Shown: positions 1 to 9,176 of the stretch, piece by piece
Layout: every line of letters starts with the position of its first letter
Numbering within the stretch: position 1 is the first letter of the stretch
DNA from: an uncultured Prochlorococcus sp.
GTDB taxonomy: Bacteria > Cyanobacteriota > Cyanobacteriia > PCC-6307 > Cyanobiaceae
DNA: 40,543 bases
Reading direction: 5' to 3'
Assembly (NCBI GenBank): GCA_902578845.1
Contig: CACHEM010000007.1
Location: forward strand, 1-40,543
Made by a program: the position numbers and the translations under genes
Notes under the pieces: generated by a model
Databases searched by the model: none
The model's input: the letters and a program-made list of their open reading frames with translations, nothing else
Told to the model about the DNA's origin: nothing

Positions 1-920
1 AATAAATTTTTTTTATTCCCTGAAAAAAATGTTATTCCAGTGACCCATTGTGGTGCTCCATATTCAATCAAATTTCTCTCTACTCTTTTCTTAATAAAAA
101 TATTCTCAATTTCACTAACATCTAAAAACAACAAGTTCCACCATCCAGAACTATCTTCAGAACAAACCAAATTTGTTTCACTTATCCAATAGGGTTGAAA
201 AAAAGAAACATTTTTTTGGGAATTTATCAGCTTATTTGAGAATTTTTTTATTTTTTGTATCTCACCATATTGATCTATTTGAGCAAAAAACAGCTCATTT
301 TTCTCCCAGGGCATATATGGAGAATCCCACTCTATCCAGGACAGTAAGTTTGCAGATCTATTAGAAGATAATTCACCAGCAAAATTTTTAAATTTTTTAA
401 TTCGATGAATATCTTGTTTAGTTTTTTTTAAATTTAAAGAAAATAAATAATCCCTATTTTTTATTTCGCAAATTCCATACAATAAATTTTTTTCAGAGAT
501 GATAAATGAAGAATCAAAATTTCCATCAATTGATTTAGATAGTTGATTAGGTTCTTGAACTGAAACGAGATATTTATTTTGGCTTCTATCAGATGACGCT
601 GCCTCTTTGAAAATTTGAAACCATACTGCCTTGGTAATCTGATCTATCCATATCAAATAAAAATTATTTTTAAAATTTATACATTTATAAGATTTACCAC
701 CATATCCATGAAAATTATTTTTAATATTATATTTTTTACTTGTTAATTGCTGGGGAATAGCTTCTTTGACATTAAATGGTCTTGCAAAAATGGCATTTTC
801 ATTTTGACCTTCACCAACAACATCAATCCAAAAAATGGTATCCCTAATAATAGTTAATTCCTTGAAAGCATTTTTTTTAAATTCAGTTTGCCTAACTTTT
901 AACTTATCATCATTACTCAT
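1..920 (-). CDS. S9-family (prolyl oligopeptidase-type) peptidase, N-terminal part, cut by window edge
   Basis: An open frame runs from an ATG at 920 leftward to the window edge without a stop, giving about 306 residues. It begins MSNDDKLKVRQTEF and contains WIEWDSPYMPW, which resembles the beta-propeller domain of cyanobacterial dipeptidyl aminopeptidase/acylaminoacyl-peptidase-like proteins of family S9. The catalytic alpha/beta-hydrolase domain, with its Ser-Asp-His triad, would lie beyond the edge, so activity cannot be judged here. Many aromatic residues and a strand-rich composition fit a propeller. It is divergent from def, with 76 bases between the starts. The family call rests on remembered similarity. 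That this is a real gene is secure from its long open frame and normal composition. Confidence 0.7.
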   Translation of the reverse strand, partial: MSNDDKLKVRQTEFKKNAFKELTIIRDTIFWIDVVGEGQNENAIFARPFNVKEAIPQQLTSKKYNIKNNFHGYGGKSYKCINFKNNFYLIWIDQITKAVWFQIFKEAASSDRSQNKYLVSVQEPNQLSKSIDGNFDSSFIISEKNLLYGICEIKNRDYLFSLNLKKTKQDIHRIKKFKNFAGELSSNRSANLLSWIEWDSPYMPWEKNELFFAQIDQYGEIQKIKKFSNKLINSQKNVSFFQPYWISETNLVCSEDSSGWWNLLFLDVSEIENIFIKKRVERNLIEYGAPQWVTGITFFSGNKKNL

Positions 921-996
921 TTAAAAAAATATAAAGAAAGTAAATTAAAGTGCTAGTATTTTTATAGCTAAACTATTATTTAAAAACTTTTTTAAC

Positions 997-1602
997 GTGG
1001 CAAACCATTTTTCACAACTTGCAAAAAAGTCAAGAACAAATGGAAGCTCAGAAAAAATTGCAAAAGAACAAACAGATAAGCCATCCTTAGATATTTATAA
1101 ACTTGGTGATGATGTATTAAGGCAAAATTCCAAAAGAATAATTAAGGTTGACGAATCGATTAGAAAACTTGCGAGAGAAATGCTTCAAAGCATGTACGCA
1201 GCTAAAGGAATCGGACTTGCAGCACCTCAAATTGGTATCAACAAAGAGCTTCTTGTTATAGATGTAAATTTTGAAGATTCAGCAGCAGCACCTCTAATAT
1301 TAATCAATCCAGAAATTACAGACTTTGGAACAACCCTTAATTCATACGAAGAAGGCTGCTTAAGTATACCTGGCGTATATTTGAATGTAGTAAGACCTTC
1401 AACTATAAAATTAAAATTTAGAGATGAAATGGGGAGACCACGTAAAATGAAAGCAGATGGACTTCTGGCGAGGTGTATTCAACACGAAATGGATCACTTA
1501 AACGGAATATTATTTGTTGATAGAGTTACATCAAAAGATGATTTGAACAAAGAACTTATAAAGGAAGGGTTCAACGAAAAAGACGTAATTTCTATTAATT
1601 AA
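997..1602 (+). CDS. def: Peptide deformylase
   Basis: Removes the formyl group from the N-terminal methionine of new proteins at the ribosome, using a metal ion. All three family motifs are visible: GIGLAAPQIG, EEGCLSIPG (Cys metal ligand) and QHEMDHLNG (two His ligands and the catalytic Glu). At 201 residues it is slightly longer than the usual 170-190 because of an N-terminal extension, as in other cyanobacterial copies. The start is a GTG at 997; no ATG is available before the conserved core. A HIT-family gene begins 4 bases after the stop, so the two are probably co-transcribed. Confidence 0.96.
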   Translation: MANHFSQLAKKSRTNGSSEKIAKEQTDKPSLDIYKLGDDVLRQNSKRIIKVDESIRKLAREMLQSMYAAKGIGLAAPQIGINKELLVIDVNFEDSAAAPLILINPEITDFGTTLNSYEEGCLSIPGVYLNVVRPSTIKLKFRDEMGRPRKMKADGLLARCIQHEMDHLNGILFVDRVTSKDDLNKELIKEGFNEKDVISIN

Positions 1603-1606
1603 TCTA

Positions 1607-1948
1607 ATGACTGAAACTACAATATTTCAAAAAATAATTAATGAAGAAATACCCTGCGATAAGCTTTATGAAGATGATTTTTGTATTGCGTTTAATGATA
1701 TCCAAGCGCAAGCACCAGTACATTTTTTAGTGATTCCAAAAAAGCCAATTATTAGTTTATTAGATTGTATTGAAGAAGATGCAAATTTATTAGGGCATTT
1801 ACTTTTTGTTGGTAGCACAATATCTAAAGCAAAAAATCTAACTAATTGGAGAACAGTAATTAATACTGGAGCAGAATCGGGACAAACAGTTTTTCATTTA
1901 CATATTCATTTTTTATCTGGAAGAAAAATGCATTGGCCCCCAGGTTAA
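1607..1948 (+). CDS. HIT-family nucleotide-binding protein (HINT type)
   Basis: A 113-residue histidine-triad protein with the HxHxH signature near the C-terminus (HLHIHFLSGRKMHWPPG), the usual size for bacterial HINT. HINT proteins hydrolyse nucleoside phosphoramidates and adenylated substrates through a His nucleophile; the cellular substrate in cyanobacteria is not established. The N-terminal TIFQKIINEEIPCDKLYED is typical of the family. It lies 4 bases after def on the same strand and is probably translated from the same message. Confidence 0.93.
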   Translation: MTETTIFQKIINEEIPCDKLYEDDFCIAFNDIQAQAPVHFLVIPKKPIISLLDCIEEDANLLGHLLFVGSTISKAKNLTNWRTVINTGAESGQTVFHLHIHFLSGRKMHWPPG

Positions 1949-1995
1949 AACTCTCGAAAGAAATGTTTTTAGGTTATAAATAAAGAAAAAACACA

Positions 1996-2274
1996 ATGAA
2001 TACCCCAGATTCCTTAAATACAGAATCCAAAAATTTATTCAATTTGATATCAAAAAATTGGGAAGAGCTAGACGATTCACTCAAAACTAAGTTAATAAAA
2101 ATTTGGAGAGTTTTAACTTATAAATGGCAATTACAAATTTTATTTAATCTACCTTTTCTTTTATGGTGGGTATTAGATAAATCTTTTCCAGTAGTTCATA
2201 AATTTGATACAACAATCTTGAATTACTTAAATTTACCTGACTGGGTACTTTCATTTATTGGCTTTGGTCAATAG
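1996..2274 (+). CDS. Small conserved-looking membrane protein, unknown function
   Basis: A 92-residue protein that I do not recognise. The first 45 residues are polar and rich in Lys, Glu and Asn. They are followed by a hydrophobic stretch around residues 48-62 (LQILFNLPFLLWWVL) and a second weakly hydrophobic C-terminus (LPDWVLSFIGFGQ). It probably associates with a membrane. It sits 47 bases after the HIT gene and 42 bases before the ABC transporter gene on the same strand, so it may be part of the same transcript. Nothing in the sequence gives a biochemical role. Confidence 0.75.
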   Translation: MNTPDSLNTESKNLFNLISKNWEELDDSLKTKLIKIWRVLTYKWQLQILFNLPFLLWWVLDKSFPVVHKFDTTILNYLNLPDWVLSFIGFGQ

Positions 2275-2316
2275 ACTGCTAAAAGTTATAATTTTCCTTA
2301 TAAAACTTGTCGAGTA

Positions 2317-4299
2317 ATGAATAAAACAGTTAATAATAAATCCAAAATATTGTACCAATTACAAAAATTAAGAAAGCTATCTCAGCCATTTTTTCTTCCT
2401 ATAGATCAATGTAATGGATTTCAATTCATATGGCTTTTGATTTCTCTTTTATTTTGTGTTGGTGGAGTAGTACTTGTTGGTCTTACAGGGATAATCAGTT
2501 TTTTTGAAAGCTTTCAACCAATTTTTCTTGAAAAGTATTTCGGAGGTGTAGTAAGTACTGTCAATTCAATTTGGGCTGGTAGTTGGGGATTACTTTTCTC
2601 TGCCTTATTTCTAATTGGATCAGGGAGCTTTTTTAGCTTAAGACGTCAATTAAAAAATCGTAGATGGTTACATTGGTTATTCCTTGCGATAATTGTATTA
2701 ATGCTTCTAGCTGTAAACGGAATAAACGCAGGTATTGGATTTATTGCAAGAGATTTAACAAATGCTTTAGTAGAAAAACAAGAAGATGGATTTTATCGGA
2801 TTTTGGGGATTTACGCTTGTTGTTTCGCTGTAGCTCTACCAATACGTGTTTCCCAAATATTTTTTACATATAAGTTAGGAATAATTTGGAGAGAATGGCT
2901 TTCAAAAAGTTTAGTCAAAGATTATATGACCAATAAAGCTTATTACCAATTAAATCCCAATGATGAAGAACAAACCGATGTAGATAATCCTGATCAAAGA
3001 ATCACAGATGATACTCGAGCTTTTACCGGACAAAGTCTCTCTTTCACATTAGGTATTTTTGATGCCCTACTAACATTTTCACTTAATATTCTTATTTTAT
3101 GGAGTATTAGTACAACACTTACTTTCTCTTTATTTGGTTACGCTACATTTGCAACTTCTATCCTTTTAATTGCTGGAAAAAATCTTGTAAAGATTGACTT
3201 TGATCAACTCAGATATGAAGCAGATTTTCGATACGGCTTAGTACATATTAGAGATAATGCTGAATCAATAGCCTTTTACTCTGGGGAGAATCCTGAACGA
3301 AGTGAAACTGAAAGACGCTTAGGAGAAGTGGTGAGAAACTTTAATTTACTGATTATATGGAGAGTAATAATAGACGTCATGAGAAGATCCATTAATTATG
3401 CTGGAAATTTCTTTCCATATTTAATAATGGCAATACCTTACTTCAAAGGTGATATTGATTATGGACGCTTTATTCAGGCTAGCTTTGCATTTGGAATGGT
3501 TGAAGGTTCGTTATTTTTCATTGTTAATCAAATCGAAGAACTTGCAAAATTTACTGCTGGTATTGGTAGATTAGAAGGCTTCCAATCAAAAGTTGAATCC
3601 ATTAGTCAAACAAACCCAACAAGCAATCAAAACGTTATTTCAGATTATCCCTCAATTCTTATTAATAACGCTGACCTTTGTCCTCCAGGATCTAATAAAA
3701 CAATCATTAAAAATTTAAATTTAAGCATCGCCAATAATCAATCACTTTTGGTTGTAGGACCATCTGGGTGCGGAAAAACATCTTTACTAAGAATGATTAG
3801 TGGTTTATGGGAACCCGATCAGGGAGTAGTTAAAAAACCAAAAATTGGGGAATTATTATTCATACCTCAAAAACCATATATGTTACTTGGTTCTTTAAGA
3901 GAACAATTATGTTACCCCACCGAAGTTAAGAAATTCAGTGATGATCATCTTACTTCTGTACTACATGAAGTAAATTTAAAAACCTTAGTGGATAGGTATC
4001 CTAATCTTGATATCAAACAAGATTGGCCACGAATTCTTTCCCTAGGCGAGCAACAAAGATTGGCTTTTGCAAGACTCTTACTAAATTCTCCAAGATTTGC
4101 AGTACTTGATGAAGCAACAAGTGCTTTAGATATTAACACTGAAAAAAAACTATATAGTTTACTAAAGGAACGAGAACTTTCTCTGATAAGTGTTGGACAT
4201 AGACCTAGTTTAAAAGATTTTCACGAAAATATTTTAGAATTAAATGGACAAGGAGACTGGAAATTATTGACTTCTGATAAGTATAATTTTAAGGATTAA
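2317..4299 (+). CDS. ABC transporter, fused membrane and ATPase domains (SbmA/BacA-ALD type)
   Basis: A 660-residue half-transporter. Roughly the first 430 residues hold several hydrophobic helices of the ABC_membrane_2 (ALD/SbmA-BacA-like) type, recognisable from segments such as the DNPDQRITDD stretch. The C-terminal ATPase has Walker A VGPSGCGKTSLLR, signature LSLGEQQRLAFARLL and Walker B FAVLDEATSALD. Relatives move peptides, acyl-CoA-type compounds or cobalamin; the substrate here cannot be told. Because both domains are on one chain it should act as a homodimer in the inner or thylakoid membrane. The next gene starts 9 bases after its stop. Confidence 0.88.
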   Translation: MNKTVNNKSKILYQLQKLRKLSQPFFLPIDQCNGFQFIWLLISLLFCVGGVVLVGLTGIISFFESFQPIFLEKYFGGVVSTVNSIWAGSWGLLFSALFLIGSGSFFSLRRQLKNRRWLHWLFLAIIVLMLLAVNGINAGIGFIARDLTNALVEKQEDGFYRILGIYACCFAVALPIRVSQIFFTYKLGIIWREWLSKSLVKDYMTNKAYYQLNPNDEEQTDVDNPDQRITDDTRAFTGQSLSFTLGIFDALLTFSLNILILWSISTTLTFSLFGYATFATSILLIAGKNLVKIDFDQLRYEADFRYGLVHIRDNAESIAFYSGENPERSETERRLGEVVRNFNLLIIWRVIIDVMRRSINYAGNFFPYLIMAIPYFKGDIDYGRFIQASFAFGMVEGSLFFIVNQIEELAKFTAGIGRLEGFQSKVESISQTNPTSNQNVISDYPSILINNADLCPPGSNKTIIKNLNLSIANNQSLLVVGPSGCGKTSLLRMISGLWEPDQGVVKKPKIGELLFIPQKPYMLLGSLREQLCYPTEVKKFSDDHLTSVLHEVNLKTLVDRYPNLDIKQDWPRILSLGEQQRLAFARLLLNSPRFAVLDEATSALDINTEKKLYSLLKERELSLISVGHRPSLKDFHENILELNGQGDWKLLTSDKYNFKD

Positions 4300-4307
4300 C
4301 AAAAAAA

Positions 4308-4583
4308 ATGAATTCTAAAGAAGAACAAACTAACTCAGAAGTCACTAATTTAGGGAATGAGAGTTTTATAGAAGAGCAAGAAGATCCGAATCAGATCAAA
4401 GGACAAATTGAAGACAATACATTAGATGAAAAATCTATAGAAAATAAAGATGAATATAAATTCGGATGGAGTAGTTATTCTGAAATAACTAATGGAAGAT
4501 TTGCAATGATTGGCTTCCTAGCAATAGTGTTGATTGAATTATTTAGTAAACAATCATTTTTAAAATGGGCAGGAATCTTATAA
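4308..4583 (+). CDS. High-light-inducible (Hli/SCP)-like one-helix protein with acidic N-terminal extension
   Basis: A 91-residue protein whose C-terminal half carries the chlorophyll-binding Hli signature EITNGRFAMIGFLAIVLIE, one transmembrane helix with the ExxNGRxAMxGF pattern. Such proteins bind chlorophyll and carotenoid and protect photosystems during stress. The first 50 residues are strongly acidic (many Glu, Asp, Asn), an extension absent from the shortest Hli proteins of about 40-70 residues. It lies 9 bases after the ABC transporter gene and may be co-transcribed. Its stop codon directly abuts the stop of convergent ycf66. Confidence 0.85.
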   Translation: MNSKEEQTNSEVTNLGNESFIEEQEDPNQIKGQIEDNTLDEKSIENKDEYKFGWSSYSEITNGRFAMIGFLAIVLIELFSKQSFLKWAGIL

Positions 4584-5513
4584 TTAATCATCAAATCTAG
4601 AACTATTATCTCTTGGTTTCTTCTTATTTGTTCCTACGTTATATCTACTATTTTGATTTTTTGAACTTGATCTAGTTGAAGAGCTCACTCTACGAGTCTC
4701 ACGTGGTTTTTTGGCTTGATTAGCATCTTTAAATGAAGCATCTTCTACTTGAGTTGTTGAAGTTTGCTGCCTAATAGAGGATCTAGTAGGTTTCTTTCTC
4801 AATGGAGAAGAATCACTAGGAGCAGAGATATTATCTTGTCTAGAAACTGTACGATTCATTCTGGGCCTAGACCCTGTTTTAACTTCATCACGAGATAAAT
4901 TTCTTCTCGCACCAAAGTTATTTGTTTCTGGTTGTTGACTATTTCTATCCTCAGCAGTCGGTCTTCTCCTTCTTATAGGTTCGTCATTTTCAAACTGTCT
5001 TATTTCCCTTGTAGATGGCTTACTTCTACTTACTGCAGCAGAGGGTATCGCTCTTGAAACATTCCTTCTACGAGATCTCCCCTCCATATAGTCTTCTTCA
5101 AATTCATCTTCTTGAGGTTTAAATCTTCTGGATGGTCTTTCAGATTCTTCAAACCTATCATAATCGTCATTAAATCGGCCTCTAGAATTTCTGGGACCAT
5201 CAGAAATAGGATCATCATCAAAATAAGATGATCTTCTGGCTTGATCAGTAGCAACTCCCCTCAATCGCACACTTTCATATGCGAAAAAAACTGTAGTTCC
5301 TGCAAGTAAAAACTGACCAAACTGAAGGATAGGATCTAATCTCCAACCTTGAAAAAATAATATTCCTCCACACAAAAGTCCAATTGCTGCGAAGAAAACA
5401 TCATAATCCCTTGCCAAGGCAGGCTTAAAGGATCTCAAGAAATAAAGGCCTCCTCCACATACGGCGAGAACTATACCAACAATACTGGCCCAATTGAGAC
5501 TAGCATTGACCAC
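4584..5513 (-). CDS. ycf66: Ycf66-family membrane protein with long Arg/Ser-rich tail
   Basis: 309 residues. The first 85 or so contain three hydrophobic segments (for example IVGIVLAVCGGGLYFL and IGLLCGGILFFQGW), matching the N-terminal domain of Ycf66, a protein of cyanobacteria and some plastids with unknown function. The remaining 220 residues are polar, low in complexity and very rich in Arg, Ser, Asn and Asp, so probably disordered and exposed to the cytoplasm or stroma side. The start is a GTG at 5513. It is followed by the psbX-ycf19 area and ends against the Hli-like gene without any spacer. Confidence 0.85.
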   Translation of the reverse strand: MVNASLNWASIVGIVLAVCGGGLYFLRSFKPALARDYDVFFAAIGLLCGGILFFQGWRLDPILQFGQFLLAGTTVFFAYESVRLRGVATDQARRSSYFDDDPISDGPRNSRGRFNDDYDRFEESERPSRRFKPQEDEFEEDYMEGRSRRRNVSRAIPSAAVSRSKPSTREIRQFENDEPIRRRRPTAEDRNSQQPETNNFGARRNLSRDEVKTGSRPRMNRTVSRQDNISAPSDSSPLRKKPTRSSIRQQTSTTQVEDASFKDANQAKKPRETRRVSSSTRSSSKNQNSRYNVGTNKKKPRDNSSRFDD

Positions 5514-5591
5514 ATTCTTTCTCCAAAAATTTATTTTTAAAAGGGTTACTTATATCCCCTATATATAGTGTACTTAAAACTTCTACAAAAA

Positions 5592-5777
5592 CTAGCGTCT
5601 TCCTGTAGAAGTACGATCGAGGGAATCTTTCTGGCTAACAAAAATCAAAAATGCAGTGGCTGGAATAACGATAAGTAAGGCAGCAGCAATAAAACTACCT
5701 ATCATTCCAACTGCTGAATTATTTGCAACTTCAGCAGAAAAATCTGCGGCTAGTAATAAATTTGAGATTTGAAACAC
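5592..5777 (-). CDS. psbX: Photosystem II protein PsbX
   Basis: A 61-residue one-helix membrane protein. The helix [20 protein letters not shown] matches the conserved part of PsbX, a small subunit near cytochrome b559 and the quinone-exchange region of photosystem II. The start is read as GTG at 5777. The N-terminal 25 residues precede the helix, longer than the shortest cyanobacterial PsbX of about 40 residues but usual in Prochlorococcus as I remember it. It lies 78 bases upstream of ycf66 on the same strand and is divergent from ycf19. Confidence 0.88.
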   Translation of the reverse strand: MFQISNLLLAADFSAEVANNSAVGMIGSFIAAALLIVIPATAFLIFVSQKDSLDRTSTGRR

Positions 5778-5866
5778 TTTTTAAATATTAAATTCTCAAT
5801 TTATAATACGAATTAAAGACGTTTCAATGGGTTATTTATTAAGATGAGTTAAATAATTGTGATTTC

Positions 5867-6172
5867 TTGCTTATAAACTCTCTTCAAATTTTAGATATTA
5901 GTTTAGGAATTTCTCTTTCATATCTAACTATAGTTTTTCTAATAAGATTAATACTTACTTGGTACCCAAAAATTGATTTAAGTAAAGGTTTTTGGTTATT
6001 AATTTCAATACCATCAAGCTCTATCCTTAATTTAACAAGAAAACTAATTCCTCCTATTGGAGGCGTTGATGTTGGACCAGTAATTTGGATAGGAGTTATA
6101 AGTTTTTTAAGAGAAATTTTAGTCGGTCAGCAAGGTCTTATAAAACTTGCATTGCATACACATATTTCATAG
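5867..6172 (+). CDS. ycf19: YggT/Ycf19-family membrane protein
   Basis: A 101-residue protein with two hydrophobic segments separated by a loop containing TWYPKIDLSKGFW and the conserved PSSSILNLTRKLIPPIGGVDVGP. This pattern defines the YggT/Ycf19 family, linked in cyanobacteria and plastids to thylakoid organisation, nucleoid distribution or cytochrome b6 assembly (CCB3-type). The start is a TTG at 5867, and the first helix begins almost at once. It is divergent from psbX (89 bases) and convergent with accC (18 bases). Confidence 0.87.
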   Translation: MLINSLQILDISLGISLSYLTIVFLIRLILTWYPKIDLSKGFWLLISIPSSSILNLTRKLIPPIGGVDVGPVIWIGVISFLREILVGQQGLIKLALHTHIS

Positions 6173-6190
6173 AAATCATTTAATTATTTC

Positions 6191-7540
6191 TCAGTAATTC
6201 GGCAACAATTCTTCTTCTACATATTTAGTATGAATCTTACCCTGCTTAAATTTAGATTTGTTCAGTAAGGTTAGATGAAAGTTAATTGTTGTAGGAATAC
6301 CAGTTACTGCACATTCATTTAAAGCCCTATTCATACGTTTAATTGCAGTATTACGATCTTTTCCCCAGACAATTAATTTACCAATTAATGAGTCATAGAA
6401 GGGAGGTATTTCGTAGCCCGTATAAACATGACTATCAACCCTTACACCAGGGCCACCAGGAGGAAGCCACCCAGTTATTTTTCCAGGCGATGGTCGGAAA
6501 TTGTGAGAAGGATCTTCAGCATTGATTCTACATTCAATGGCATGACCGTTTAAATGGATATCATCCTGATTAAATTCCAAGTTTGCTCCGCTTGCGATTT
6601 TAATTTGCTCAGCTATTAAATCAACTCCCGTAACCATTTCAGTAACAGGATGTTCAACTTGAATCCTAGTATTCATCTCCATAAAATAAAAATTATCATC
6701 ATCATCAACTAAAAATTCAACTGTCCCCGCTCCTTCGTATCCGATACTTTTTGCAGCAGCAATAGCTGCGTTTCCCATTTTTTTTCTTAGCTCAGTGTTA
6801 ATTGCAGGACTAGGAGACTCTTCTAGTAACTTCTGATGTCTTCTTTGAACTGAACAATCTCGCTCGCCTAAATGAACAACATTTCCCGACCTGTCGGCCA
6901 AAATTTGAATTTCTACATGTCTTGGCTTCTTTATAAATTTCTCCATGTATAAACCATCATTACCAAATGCTGCTTCTGCTTCGCCTTGGGCTGCTTTAAA
7001 CATTTTTTCAAGATTATCAGAGTTTTCAACCAACCGCATACCTCTTCCACCTCCTCCAGCAGTCGCTTTAATAATTACCGGGTAGCCGATATCATATGCC
7101 AATTTATAAGCCTCATCAACATTTGATAGCAAGCCTTTACTGCCAGGTACTGTTGGAACTCCAACTGCTTCCATAGTTTCTTTAGCTGTAGATTTATCTC
7201 CCATAGATCTAATAGCTTTAGGAGATGGGCCAATAAAAACTATGCCGTGATCGTTACACATCTCAGCAAATTTATCATTTTCCGCAAGAAATCCATAACC
7301 AGGATGAATTGCATCAACTCCTCTCGATGTAGCAGCAGCAAGTATATTTGGAATATTTAAATAACTCTTATTACTTAATGAATCTCCTACGCAAACTGCC
7401 TCATCAGCAAGCTGAACATGCAATGCTTTTTTATCTACAGTGCTAAAAACTGCAACGGTTGCAATACCAAGTTCTCTACAACTTCTGACAATTCGTAAAG
7501 CTATTTCTCCACGATTAGCAATTAAAACTTTTTCAACCAT
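6191..7540 (-). CDS. accC: Acetyl-CoA carboxylase, biotin carboxylase subunit
   Basis: A 449-residue ATP-grasp enzyme that carboxylates biotin on the AccB carrier, the first step of fatty acid synthesis. Visible family features are the N-terminal [14 protein letters not shown], the glycine-rich lid [10 protein letters not shown], and the catalytic stretch [15 protein letters not shown]. Length matches bacterial AccC (about 450). The start is an ATG at 7540. The gene stands alone here; no accB, accA or accD lies in the window, the usual scattered arrangement in cyanobacteria. Confidence 0.97.
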   Translation of the reverse strand: MVEKVLIANRGEIALRIVRSCRELGIATVAVFSTVDKKALHVQLADEAVCVGDSLSNKSYLNIPNILAAATSRGVDAIHPGYGFLAENDKFAEMCNDHGIVFIGPSPKAIRSMGDKSTAKETMEAVGVPTVPGSKGLLSNVDEAYKLAYDIGYPVIIKATAGGGGRGMRLVENSDNLEKMFKAAQGEAEAAFGNDGLYMEKFIKKPRHVEIQILADRSGNVVHLGERDCSVQRRHQKLLEESPSPAINTELRKKMGNAAIAAAKSIGYEGAGTVEFLVDDDDNFYFMEMNTRIQVEHPVTEMVTGVDLIAEQIKIASGANLEFNQDDIHLNGHAIECRINAEDPSHNFRPSPGKITGWLPPGGPGVRVDSHVYTGYEIPPFYDSLIGKLIVWGKDRNTAIKRMNRALNECAVTGIPTTINFHLTLLNKSKFKQGKIHTKYVEEELLPNY

Positions 7541-7800
7541 TATGAAAATAAAATTGAAGAAATGAAATGACTTAAAATAAAAAATTATTTGCCAAAGTAT
7601 TCAACAAAATTTTTTAGTGATCAGAGGACATTTTTTACAATACAACCTAGACCGTTATATATGTATAAATATTTGTTTTATGCAATAGAAAAATTATTAA
7701 TCATATTCAAAAAAACTCTTTTCGAACTACATTCTTATTTCAGCCAATAATGTATGATATTTTTAAGGTTCAGGCATCCTCAGGTTGCTGAAAACCCTTT

Positions 7801-7882
7801 GCGGACGTGGCGGAATTGGTAGACGCGCACGTCTAAGGAGCGTGTGGCTTAGGCCTTGCGAGTTCAAGTCTCGCCGTCCGCA
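7801..7882 (+). tRNA. tRNA-Leu, anticodon read as AAG
   Basis: The cloverleaf can be drawn by hand. Acceptor strands are GCGGACG (7801-7807) and CGTCCGC (7875-7881) with discriminator A at 7882. A D-arm region has the leucine-type AATTGGTAGACGC. The anticodon stem is CACGT/GCGTG around loop CTAAGGA, giving AAG. A long class II variable arm follows, then the T arm GCGAG-TTCAAGT-CTCGC. CCA is not encoded. A34 would need deamination to inosine to read CUC or CUA-type codons; otherwise it reads CUU. Confidence 0.93.
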
Positions 7883-7886
7883 TTTA

Positions 7887-9173
7887 ATGTATTCTGGTTT
7901 AACTGCAATGAAAAAAAAATCAGTTGCAGTAGTTATAATTTCCAATGGCCCTGGTGAATTAACTACATGGGTAAATCCTGTAGTGGATGAGCTTAACGAA
8001 ATAAATAAATCACTATTTGATGACGATAAACAAGATTTCACTCTTAGGTTAGTCCTTGTTCCTTGCCCAAATGCCACTGGTAAAGAATTTTTAGTTGCAA
8101 ATTCATGGAATAAATTCGAATTAATTACAAAATCCAAAAGTTTTTGGAAATTATTAATAAATCCGCATTCTTTTGCTAATTGGCCAAAAAAAGGGGTGGT
8201 TATTTTCCTTGGTGGGGATCAATTTTGGAGCATTTTATTAGCTAAAAGATTAGGTTATTTAAATATCACATATGCTGAATGGGTTGCGCGATGGCCGAAA
8301 TGGACCAATAAAATTGCTGCTATGAATGTAAAAGTAAAAGAGCTAATACCTAAAAGATATAAATATAAATGTAGAGTAATTGGCGATTTGATGGCAGATA
8401 TCAAACTTAATAGCGAAATAACATTTAGAAATAAAGAAAAACACTACATTGCATTGTTGCCTGGTTCTAAGAAAGCAAAGCTTTCTGTTGGAATTCCTTT
8501 CTTCTTAGAAGTTGCAGATCATATCGCTGAAGAAAATCAAAATATAAATTTTATAATTCCCATTGCCCCAACTACTGATAAAAGTGAATATTTATTTTTT
8601 CAAAGCAACAAAAATCCAATTACTAAATATTACTCATCAAAAATCAAAACAATTAAAAACTTCAAAGACTCTCGTTTTGATTATGTAATTGAAACATCAA
8701 AAAATACAAAGATTTATCTAATCAAGAAACATCCTTGCTATGAAATATTAAAAGAATGTGATCTTGCAATTACAACTGTTGGAGCAAATACTGCTGAATT
8801 AGCAGCAATTAGTCTTCCAATGTTAGTTGTTCTGCCAACTCAACATTTAAATATGATGAATGCCTGGGATGGTATTTTTGGAGTAATTGGCAAAATTTCA
8901 TTCATAAATAGATTTCTAACTTTTATAATTAAAAATTTCTATTTTAAAAGAAAGAAGTTTTTTGCTTGGCCAAATATTAAAGCTAAAAGAATGATTGTTC
9001 CTGAAAGGATAGGTAATATTTCGCCAATAAAAATTGCAAGAGAGGTATTATTTCTTATTAAAAATAAAGATCAATTAAAAATTATTAAGGATAATCTACA
9101 AAAAGAAAGAGGCGAAAAAGGTGCTGCAAAAACACTTGCCTCTATTATTGTTAATTCAATAAAAAAACTTTAA
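7887..9173 (+). CDS. LpxB-like (lipid-A-disaccharide synthase-related) glycosyltransferase
   Basis: About 428 residues from an ATG at 7887, or 421 from the ATG at 7908; anything further upstream would lie inside the tRNA. The N-terminus SVAVVIISNGPGELTTWVNP and the stretch LALLPGSKKAKLS-type motif (ALLPGSKKAK) plus TTVGANTAELAAISLPMLV resemble the LpxB-related proteins of cyanobacteria, which adopt a GT-B fold. The true substrate is unknown and it may not act in classical lipid A synthesis; no lpxA, lpxC or lpxD is in the window. Lys-rich composition reflects AT bias. It ends 3 bases before the convergent PRC-barrel gene. Confidence 0.72.
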   Translation: MYSGLTAMKKKSVAVVIISNGPGELTTWVNPVVDELNEINKSLFDDDKQDFTLRLVLVPCPNATGKEFLVANSWNKFELITKSKSFWKLLINPHSFANWPKKGVVIFLGGDQFWSILLAKRLGYLNITYAEWVARWPKWTNKIAAMNVKVKELIPKRYKYKCRVIGDLMADIKLNSEITFRNKEKHYIALLPGSKKAKLSVGIPFFLEVADHIAEENQNINFIIPIAPTTDKSEYLFFQSNKNPITKYYSSKIKTIKNFKDSRFDYVIETSKNTKIYLIKKHPCYEILKECDLAITTVGANTAELAAISLPMLVVLPTQHLNMMNAWDGIFGVIGKISFINRFLTFIIKNFYFKRKKFFAWPNIKAKRMIVPERIGNISPIKIAREVLFLIKNKDQLKIIKDNLQKERGEKGAAKTLASIIVNSIKKL

Positions 9174-9176
9174 CAA

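Noticed and set aside
173..364. Plus-strand 63-residue frame near the left edge
   Set aside because: It is antisense to the long open S9-peptidase frame and has no recognisable features.
7763..8137. Minus-strand frame across the tRNA and the LpxB-like gene
   Set aside because: It runs antisense through a clear tRNA and the start of a real gene, with no family features.
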